Assembly (NCBI GenBank): GCA_947069175.1
Contig: CAMTDV010000017.1
Location: 51,407,137 to 51,471,136, forward strand
Direction: 5' to 3'
Source: Scalesia atractyloides
Taxonomy: Eukaryota > Streptophyta > Magnoliopsida > Asterales > Asteraceae
DNA length: 64,000 nt
Of this stretch, positions 56,212 through 64,000 are shown in pieces. The notes beneath the pieces were generated by a model. The model was not told the DNA's origin. It saw only the letters and a program-made list of their open reading frames with translations, and did no database searches. Positions within the stretch are counted from its first letter, which is position 1; each line of letters begins with the position of its first letter. The position numbers and the translations under genes are program-made.

Positions 56212-57512
56212 TGTAACACCCCAATCGCGTAAAACAACAAACTGCGACGGAAACATTAGGGAGTCACGTTACAGGAAATTGTTTCACAACACATGGTATT
56301 TAAAGTTTTGTTTTACTGAATTTACATTGTTTTGAAACAAACGAACAATTTCAAAAAATTGTCTTTCTAGTTTCAATGTAAGCTAAGGCCCGAGTCCATC
56401 CTATGTATAGCATGTGTTATAAATCATCACATAATAGAACCTGAAACATATGTGAAAATAAAACGTCAGCATAAAAATGCATGTGAGTAACATTGGTTTT
56501 GTGATTTAGATTCATGGCTTTGGATATTTAAAAAAAAAAGAATTAAACGATTTCAAAAAGTAACCATGAATCCTTGATAAAAATTTAGTATCTAAAATAC
56601 TTGTTTTAAAAAGTTCGTAGTATATAAAAAATATACTTTGGTTTTGAAATAATAGAATTTGTAATATATCAAAAATGATTTGGTATCAAAACTTGGTGTT
56701 TTGATACCCGAAAATAGTTTCATGGTAAAATGCACATTATGTGCATCTTTGACCGAAACTTTGACTCGTCACTTCGACTAGTAAACGTGGTAATTCATAA
56801 GGTGCAATCGCAAGGGATTATGACCTTCGTGATTACGATCACGTTGAAAAGTTCAATTGAACTTTGACTTGACCAATTATGGTCAGAACCGAAAGTCAAA
56901 CAGAAAGTCAACTGTTTGACTTTTAGCTCAAAATAAGCTAAAATAATGAACAAGACTAGGAAAGAACACTTACTTGTCTTCTAGGAAGGCAAGAATACTC
57001 AGTAGGAGGCCTCCAATGGGAAGCAAACTCCAATTTAGAGCAGATAGGTGAAGAAGAAGGAAATGAGCAAGTTGTGAATGAAAATGATCACCTATTTATA
57101 GTTGTAGAGGATGAATTTTATGATTACAAGTGTCATGGATCAGCTTAGGATCTCTCCACTGTCCATAAACGTGTCAAGATCATGCTAGAGCTTGGAGAAC
57201 ACGGATCTTGGGCTCCAAGGCTGTTTAAACAGCTGCCACATTTTGCTGTTACAATGCACCTCTCACGCGTCGCGAGAGACTTAGGCCATGTCTCTCGCGC
57301 CCCGCCAGAGACTCAGCAGTTTCAGTTTTGGCAGATTTGGCCCCTAGACTTGGTTCGTCGCGTTTTGTCACTTAACCTCTTAACCTAATTTTTAGGATCT
57401 ATAAGGATGTTAAGGTATATTTAACTTGAATTATGTCCAAAAATGTCATGGATGTCGGTTCGTTCGGTTGTACAGTTGAGTTTTTCGCTTAATTGCGACG
57501 AACGTTATAACA
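56212..57512 (-). repeat. 5' LTR of chromovirus-like element, about 1.3 kb
   Basis: On the minus strand it ends GGGGTGTTACA at 56212, before the primer site. The start is placed at TGTTATAACG (57512) by analogy with the LARD-like LTR start. This left end is the less certain one. It contains CGCGAGAGA motifs and a CTATAAATAGG promoter box (about 57089-57099). Confidence 0.55.
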
Positions 57513-57874
57513 ACACGAAAATGACCGAAATTGCGCAACAATTGATATTTTTGCATTCTCATCAATAAAATATAAGATTTTATTGACTACAAAAATATTT
57601 GGATTTGTATAATACGGACCAATAGACTTTCGCAGTTTGTCGAAAATAGTCCCTAAACTTGAATAAGCATGTTTTTGCCATACCAAACCCCTCAAAACTT
57701 ATTTCTAAGTTATGTAAAGGGTATCTAGGGTATGTTTAGCTTATGTCCTTGTTCCATAGTGTACGTCGCATTAAACTGATTACATTTGCGTAACAGTTTA
57801 CTATTTTACTTCTAGAAAAGATTTGAGAGTTTGTAATTGTACAAGGACTTAGAATGTACAAATGTCACATGTAA
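57513..57874. other. Junction, no gene
   Basis: AT-rich sequence between two gypsy relics. A minus-strand TGTACATTCTAAGTCC at about 57865 could be an alternative LTR start. Confidence 0.35.
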
Positions 57875-58290
57875 TTATACAATCCTAGAAATGAAGCACA
57901 AGATTTCTTGGATTCGAAATTGTCTGGGATTGTACAATGGTTGAAAAGGCACAAATGTCACAAGTGTCTTAGGCGCGTGGCGGTAGCAGGAGTCGCACTT
58001 GTGCAGCTCCTTCATGGCATCCAGATTCATTCTCGGCCAATAATATCCTGCGTTCACAATTTTTGAGACCACCATACTTGGTCCTGCATGGATTCACAAA
58101 TGCCTTCATGAATTTCACGTATCAGATAATTGGCATCTTGTGGGTCCACACAGCGCAATAGTGCCCTAGGTAGGATCGGCGATACAAAATTCCGTCCTCC
58201 ATTTGGTAAAATAGCGCTTTATGTTGAATCTTGCACGCTTCAGCCTTGTTTTTCAGGAAAATCCCTGCTTGCAGGTATTGAATTATAGGT
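57875..58290 (-). pseudogene. Integrase N-terminal fragment (Tat)
   Basis: The frame reads VVSKIVNAGYYWPRMNLDAMKELHKCDSC (zinc-binding half with the Cys pair CDSC) and ends soon after. The D-D-E core is absent. Confidence 0.75.
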
Positions 58291-58291
58291 T

Positions 58292-58926
58292 TTATCCATG
58301 ATGGTGACCTCTCTCAATGATGTTGACTTGTCGTAAAGGAACCAAGGGATTCTTCAGGATTTCAATTCGGACATCTTTTGCTACATGCTGAAAAGTTGTT
58401 GGCACTAGTTTGCTCAGCGCGTCTGCGGGCTTTATCTTGCTTCTATTGATATGTACTACCTTGAACGTTATGAATTTATGAATCAACTCTTTTGCCTGAT
58501 CAAGGTAGAGTGCCGAGGTTTCACCTTTTGCATTATACAGACCGTTGATTTGTCCCGCAACGAGTAAGGAATCAATGTGTGCTTGTATGTTTTTGGCTCC
58601 CATCTTGTTTTCCAAGCGCAAACCGGCGAGAAAATCTCCGTATGCTGCTTCATTGTTAGTAATCTTGAAGTTTAATCGAATTGGATTGTGAATTCGTTTT
58701 GCTCGAGGCTAACCAATCTTAAACATGCCCCTGCGCCATCCTCGTTTGACGCTCCATCAGTAGACAATAACCAAAGTTCTTCAGTGTTGTCTTGCGCAGG
58801 GGTATCAACTGCATCACACTCTGGGATCGTTCCCTCGGGGACTTCTGTGACAAAATCCGTAAGGATTTGGCCTTTAATAGCTGGGCGTGGGCGGTACACA
58901 ATGTTGTGACCCCCCAGCTCAATCAC
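58292..58926 (-). pseudogene. Archaeal-type RNase H (second RNase H, Tat)
   Basis: ELWLLSTDGASNEDGAGA carries the first Asp. NNEAAYGDFLAGLRL occupies the place of the usual NNEAEYEA motif and has lost its second Glu. HIDSLLVAGQINGLY carries the Asp of the next motif, and KIKPADALSKL the C-terminal Asp. Two frames join through a frameshift near 58670. Lead-in YRPRPAIKGQILTDFV is typical. Confidence 0.85.
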
Positions 58927-58929
58927 CCA

Positions 58930-59432
58930 CTTTGCTAACTTCCCCGATATTTATAGCTTCTTGAGAATGGTGTCGATGTGGTAGTTTTCAAAACATGTAT
59001 TACATGGCCAGTAAAATACCTACGTAACCTCCTGGATGCGTGTACTAGCGCGAGTACTAGCTTTTCCATGATTAAATATCGAGTCTCCGGATCAGTTAAC
59101 ATTCTGCTGACATAATAAGTTGGAGTTTAAATTCCCTCCCTTTCGACTAGTAATACCGCGCCAACAACTTTGTCGGAAGCTAACAACTATAACAACAACG
59201 GTTCATCCTCGCGCGGTGCACTCAGTGTTGGGAGTTGGATCAGGCACTCCTTCATTTCCTTAAATGTAGTCTCTGCTTCCTGTGTCCATATAAACTTATT
59301 CTTCTTTATGCAGTTGCACAAAGTACTTATGAAAGGAAAAGACTTTGCTGCGTGATTAGACAAAAATTTGTTTAACGCGACAAGACGGCCGGCTAATCGT
59401 TGCATGTCTTTGATGGTTTTGAGTGATGGCAT
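58930..59432 (-). pseudogene. RT thumb/connection and first RNase H (Tat)
   Basis: The frame 59432-59187 reads DMQRLAGRLVALNKFLSNHA and FIWTQEAETTFKEMK, the region between RT and RNase H. 59186-58930 continues in broken frames toward the normal RNase H. Confidence 0.75.
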
Positions 59433-59444
59433 GCGCTCTCTGGC

Positions 59445-60040
59445 TTAAACCTTCTCTGGGTTGACTTTGAAACCAACCTTTGTTACCATAAACCCCAAAA
59501 ACTTTCCCTCTTCCATTCTGAATGAACATTTGCTCGGGTTGAGCTTCATGTTGACGTTGCGCAAAGATTTGAAGGTTTTCTCTATGTCCTTCAGCATTTG
59601 ATCTTCATCTGGGCTCATGATTACCAGGCCATCAATATAAACCTCGACATGCTTACCAATGTCGTCACCGCAAATCTGATCCATCAAGCACTGGTACGTG
59701 GCCCCTGCATTGCGCAACCCAAAGGGCATTTTTGTGTAATAGAAGATGCCCATTTATGTGCGGAAAGTTGTCTTATCTTCATCATGTACAACCATTTGCA
59801 CTTGATGGTAGTCCTTATAAAAATCCAAAAAACATTTCCATCTGAAGGGTGCGAGCGAATTGATCTATTTGTCTATCTCTGGTAGAGAATAACAGTCTTT
59901 AGGGCAAGCTTTGTTGAGGTCTTTGTAGTCAACATACATGTGCCATCCCCCGTTAGCTTTCTCGACCATTACTGGGTTCGTTACCCACTTTTAGTACTGG
60001 ACTTCCCGCAGTATGACAGCTTGTAACAACTTTGACACCT
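59445..60040 (-). pseudogene. Reverse transcriptase with YIDG active site (Tat)
   Basis: KMPFGLRNAGATYQCLMDQI and the catalytic box VYIDGLVIMSP are clear. The second Asp of the usual DD pair is Gly (codon at plus 59628-59630), which should abolish polymerase activity. The upstream fingers region (59754-60040) is present in shifted frames. Confidence 0.88.
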
Positions 60041-61091
60041 ATTCATTCATCGCCTTGGTCTTTGCCTCTCCGAGGCTGCGCTTTCTTTGAACTTTCGGAT
60101 CTACAGATGGAGAAGTGTTCAGACAATGTTCAACGACATCGCGCGGGACATCGGTCATGTCAGCCGGTGACCAGGCGAATGTATCTATGTTGTGGAATAC
60201 CAGCTGCTTCAAGAATGTCCTAATGTTCTCAGACATTGCGTGACCAAGTGTTACTGTTTGTTCCGGATACTTCCTGTTTAAGATCCATTTCTCCGGCTCC
60301 ATGCATGGAGATTGTTTTTTTCTTTTGGGCGGGGGTGCATCATCGACTGCCATGATCTCCTTCTTGGAGTTTATGATCGCCACCCTTGTCTCTGTCGGGG
60401 AACCAATTGTTGAATGCGGAGGAGATATCACCATATGCAACTGACCTTGAGTCTCTCTGCCGATCAAGACATCATGTCTAGAGTTGACTGGCATAACCAT
60501 GAAGTTAACATCGATTGTTCTTGAGTGCTTCCCGGTTCCCAGTATAACTGGGAAAGTGATTTGGCCGAGCGGGAAGACTGTTTCGTTACAGAATATTGAT
60601 AAAGGATAATCCACTAGTTCTAGGCGCGCCTTGTCTTCTTGGTCGACCTGATTAAAACATTGTTCGTAGATGATATCAGACGTGCTTCCGAGATCAATGA
60701 ACATGTAGTCGGTTTCATAATGACCTAGAATGCTAGTGATGACAACAGGTCCAGTGGCACGGGGACCCCCGCGATCTACTGGTAAAATTACCTGTCTTTC
60801 GTGCCATGAGTCGTCTGCTGGACTTTTGCCTTTGTTGTGCGTGTTTTTTCTCTTTGGTCCGCAGCTGACCATGTGAGTCTCCAATCGTCGAACCTTCTTC
60901 TGTCCCCCTTCATCATTCCTCTGTATCTGTCTTGTTTGCTTCCGTACATTCTTAACCAAATGGCTAAGTTTCCCACTTTTAAGAGCTTTTTCGATCTCAA
61001 CGCGCAAAGTGATACAGTCATCGGTCAGATGATCCGTTTCCTTGTGGAAATCGCAATACTGATTTAGGTCTTGACCCTTCTTGTTTTTCAT
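60041..61091 (-). pseudogene. gag C-terminus and protease (Tat)
   Basis: A 350-codon frame. The N-terminal CDFHKETDHLTDDC is a gag knuckle-like motif. The protease has IDLGSTSDIIY in place of the usual D[ST]G-type box, then VMPVNSRHDVLIGRE. After it comes the PR-RT linker (FAWSPADMTDVPRDVVEHCL). This is the longest intact frame in the relic. Confidence 0.85.
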
Positions 61092-61125
61092 CTGGGGCGG
61101 AGGCTTAAATCATGATTTTTGGTCA

Positions 61126-61791
61126 TCAGAACTTCTTAGGGCAACTTAGACAGTGGGGTCCAATGTCTATCTCTGTTCTCGTTCTTAACCGCTTTCTTGT
61201 AGCCAATCTTATCGATTGTTGCACGTGCGTCCTCTTGATATCTGGAACTATCATCATTACGAGGTTTCTCATTATAGCTGCTGGACGGGTTTGTTCTCCA
61301 GCCGAGCCTCTGTTCCTTCTGTTGCACCTACTTGACTCATGCGCGTTGATCCTTGAATACTGATCGTCGGAATAGTGGCTCGATATACCCCCAGTCAATG
61401 ATTCTTCAGTCTGCGCGACTACTTTAGTTGCTGCCATCAGCTTATCCCATTCTTCTAGCATTCCATCTTTTCCAGTAATAGTTATGATCAAGGTATCGCA
61501 TCGGATTGCCTTCTTAAAGTGACCGCGCATTAGGTCTTCGCTTACATTGCCGATCTCCAGGCATTCTTTGTTAAAACGAGTGATGAAGTCTTCCAGACCT
61601 TCATTATCACGCTGCCAAATATTCATGACCTCAGACGTGTCACGCTTGTTTCGCCTACGCTGACTAAAATATGCAAGAAAATTTTCTTGAAAAGCTGGCC
61701 AGGACTTGATTTTCCCCACGGAGAGACTACCGAACCATGTGCGAGTGGCTCCCGTTAGGGTCTGGACAAATAGATGGCACCACATTGGCAT
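61126..61791 (-). pseudogene. gag capsid region (Tat)
   Basis: Retrotrans_gag signature: LTGATRTWFGSLSVGKIKSW, FLAYFSQRRRNKRDTSEVMN, EGLEDFITRFNKE. The C-terminal part drifts out of frame into Arg-rich text. The gag frame before 61791 (61792-62160) is broken. Confidence 0.85.
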
Positions 61792-62161
61792 GGTCCATGC
61801 TACAAGTACCCCAACACTTGTGAAAAGTTGGACATGATCATTCGGGTCTGTTAGGCCATTAAACTTCCCGGCAGTTTGTGGGAGTTTTGACTTTTCTAAT
61901 GGTGCGAGGGAGATTTCTCGTATGAACTTTGATTGCTCAGCTTTGACTGTTGCCCTATATACCAGGCTGTACTCATGCTTAGCCAGCGGGTTGTCTACAA
62001 CACGCGTCTTTGGCTTGTAGATTTCATGGTTCCTCGGGAGGCGACTGAAAACTGAAGTGACTTCCTGCTGGTAAGTTGGATTATACTCGTTAGTATCGGT
62101 GTTATATTCGGCATAGAGAATGTTGCGCGGCCTAAGCCGGCTACTGATCGGTGCGCGTTGC

Positions 62162-62650
62162 CTAGACTCGGTGTGAGTAAAAAACTTTCAGAATCATCAT
62201 TAGTTTCATGTGCGGTGTGAACACTCCTTCTTTGTGGTGATGGTGGCCTGTTGACTTGCTGCCATTGTACGCCTCCTTGATGCAGTGTTTCATAAACTGT
62301 TTAGGCATCGGTGGCATCATTGGTGTCTGATGAGTTTGAGCTGGTCCTTGTTGTGCGCGCAACTGCGTGTAGATGAGATTTGGTGTTGTCTGGCTTTTTG
62401 CGAACCAAGACTCAGGAGTTTCTTCTTCTGGTAAACCTAATATAGTGGGCGTGGAAGGGCCAGCTACATGAATTATTGGGGTTATCGTTTGGGTGGCACG
62501 AGGGCCACTTGTGCGAATAATCCCTGTTTCAGTGTATCCCCCTTCGGCAAACTCGTCAACAGGTTGGTTTTGGACGTGCGCGTTGTCCGCGACCATTCGT
62601 TCTTGAGAGTTGGAACCGAATGGTGGGAAAGGAATACCCTGATCAGCCAT
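62162..62650 (-). pseudogene. gag N-terminus (Tat)
   Basis: The likely start is the ATG at 62650-62648 (MADQGIPFPPFGSNSQERMV), because upstream codons are hydrophobic and leader-like. Pro/Gln-rich, no further domain. Confidence 0.6.
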
Positions 62651-63640
62651 TAGAGTAGAGTTTTGGCTTAGAAAGAATATGAAGTGATTGTAAAAAATCA
62701 TTGGGAGCCAATGAAGAAACACTAAACTAATCAAGTGATTAGTTTGTGATGTGTGTCTCGCAAATAAGGTTAATCTTCTTCCGTCTCACCTAATCAAGCT
62801 GCAATGACCCTGCAAAACACTAAACACACCGTTAAGCTCGTTACGAGGAGGGGAATAAGGGGGTTCTCCTCGTAACCACCCTCCGGCGTGAGAATAAGTA
62901 TATGTTTTGAGGATAATAGTGTGTGTGTTAAGTGAGAGAGCAAGGAAGCGATCCTTAAACCTAGAGGTGAAGTCCTCTATTTATAGCAGGGGTGAATTGT
63001 GAAGGAGATGGGCTGATGGGCATTGGACCTGAAGTCGAAAACAAAGAATATCCATTTTGTCTCCCCTGTCACAACCGTTAGTGATCTTTGGACACAGAGA
63101 TACTCAGGCGCATGGTGAGTGGATCCACATGTTCTGACAGTCGTCCTTGTTGTCTGGTCTGACATCAGCGGTTAGTGGAGATCGTGGGACAATGGTTGGC
63201 ACAGGCTGATTGGTGCCATGTGTACGTCCTTGTGTACTTCTTGCCTCCTATACGACTGTCCATCGTGCAGCATGACCCAATACAGCCTGTTACGCGCTTA
63301 TTGGCCCACCACTCTGCCACTTGTACTTTTCGTACTTGCTCGTTGTTATCTGCGCCGCTTTTCCTCGCGCGGCTTAGGTGACACTTGCGTGACATGCGCA
63401 AGGTCGCAGGTTACATATCTTTTCCTAGAACAACTAAGTGTCAGAAATGGTTCAGTCAATTTCTTGATCTGCGCGCGACCTTGGGGGACTCTATATGGTC
63501 AGCGTGAGGTCTGATAAGTTCTTATGCTGGGTATGGTTATGCGTGCGACCAGAGGTTAGTTTCCTTACTCGGTGCAGGGTTCGAGACCATACCCCTTCAC
63601 CCGGTGTTAATTCGTTTTAGCCCAATGTGCTTCTTAAAAG
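62651..63640 (-). repeat. 5' leader and LTR region of Tat element
   Basis: A CTATAAATAGAGG promoter box on the minus strand (about 62975-62988) followed by leader sequence supports an LTR here. LTR ends and primer site could not be fixed. On the plus strand an exact B-box sequence GGTTCGAGACC occurs at about 63578-63588. Confidence 0.45.
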
Positions 63641-63941
63641 CTTAAATATTTAAGCCCACAACTAAACTAATTGTTTACACATAATACAACAGGAAGAAAT
63701 ATTATACTATAACAAGAATAATATTAAAGGCAATAGGAATTGTATAAAAAAACGAACAATGCCCACTGTTCCTTTTAACGCTCCTAAACCTCCTGTGGCC
63801 TCCGTTTATGCGTTGTAGTTCCGCCGACATTTTGTTCCATCAACACTGACCCTCCGCCCTCTCTACCTGCCGCCTCCCCTTAACATGGTCTACTTACCTA
63901 TGTGCCACACTTTTTATTATTTTTCTCAAATATTTCATTTA
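63641..63941. other. Unassigned, gene-free
   Basis: AT-rich, then a C-rich patch (63830-63890). Nothing recognised. Confidence 0.35.
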
Positions 63942-64000
63942 GAGTAAATTTTCAAAATCGTCCATGAGGTTTAGACATGTTTGTTTCATCCAAAACGAAT
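63942..64000. mobile_element. Start of a Mutator-like MITE (cut by window end)
   Basis: GAGTAAATTTTCAAAATCGTCC...TGAGGTTTAGACA matches the terminal inverted repeat of the element at 42398-43574 (GAGTAAACTGACAAAATAG, TGAGGTTTGGACA). The rest lies outside the window. Confidence 0.65.

Larger units (their letters stand above)
57875..63640 (-). mobile_element. Tat-clade Ty3/gypsy relic with dual RNase H
   Basis: Minus-strand order from right to left: LTR/leader, gag, protease, RT, RNase H, a second archaeal-type RNase H, start of integrase. The extra RNase H between the first one and integrase is the hallmark of the Tat clade. The 3' part (integrase core, 3' LTR) is missing. Many frames are broken. 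Confidence 0.8.

Noticed and set aside
63570..63592. tRNA gene at the B-box match GGTTCGAGACC
   Set aside because: No A box or cloverleaf upstream; one such match is expected by chance in a window of this size.
1..64000. CRISPR arrays, bacterial operons, phage genes
   Set aside because: The sequence is plant nuclear DNA with introns and retrotransposons; no regularly spaced repeat array was seen.

Overview
This is plant nuclear DNA from an eudicot, and I suspect Asteraceae. It is intron-bearing, AT-rich and packed with transposons. The Asteraceae suggestion is an inference from the style of the Ty3/gypsy gag proteins and long LTRs, not something proven by the sequence. I found only one convincing host gene: a five-exon 12-oxophytodienoate-reductase-like (OPR) flavoenzyme gene at 41836-44720. 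Its frame is open over 358 codons, but it lacks six residues at a conserved flavin-pocket segment. Nearly everything else is transposable-element DNA, much of it nested and broken.

Layout. 1-2.8 kb: LTR-like, gene-free DNA with a 329-bp tandem duplication. 2.8-13.1 kb: two Helitron-type 3' ends (2810, minus strand; 13121, plus strand), a complete hAT-type non-autonomous element (4392-5266, 8-bp target duplication) and several exon-like scraps of host genes (a proteasome alpha-7 first exon, a RING-finger exon like those of RGLG ligases). These look like Helitron gene capture. 13.1-25.4 kb: a small minus-strand gypsy deletion derivative, split by a full-length 10.36-kb Ty3/gypsy chromovirus (13890-24249; 2417-bp LTRs, 5-bp target duplication GTCTA, tRNA-iMet primer site, gag-PR-RT-RH-IN-chromodomain with four in-frame stops and two frameshifts). 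25.9-34.7 kb: a large LTR element with 3.3-kb LTR and about 3.4 kb of non-coding interior (LARD-like), its right LTR cut off and fused to a truncated piece of another LTR. 34.7-41.8 kb: LTR debris, a CACTA-type terminus and unassigned DNA. 41.8-44.7 kb: the OPR gene with a Mutator-like MITE in intron 3. 45.0-46.6 kb: two more Mutator-like inverted-repeat elements. 47.8-49.96 kb: a LINE with 5' UTR, ORF1, 3' UTR, poly(A) and target duplication but no ORF2. 50.1-63.6 kb: three minus-strand Ty3/gypsy elements in a row (Athila/Tat-like with a tRNA-Asp primer site; a chromovirus-like gag element; a Tat-clade element with dual RNase H), each keeping its 5' LTR side and missing its 3' side. The final 59 bases start another copy of the Mutator-like terminal repeat seen in the OPR intron.

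The most unusual structure is in the LTRs of the 10.36-kb chromovirus. Each LTR carries one inverted and three direct tRNA-like modules (A-box- and B-box-like motifs, T-arm-like hairpins), two of which have the D-arm position replaced by a perfect 11-12-bp hairpin. Next in interest are the ORF1-only LINE, the LARD-like element with a 150-bp fold-back in its LTR, and the OPR gene with its in-frame loss. All calls were made by eye; no searches or alignments were run.
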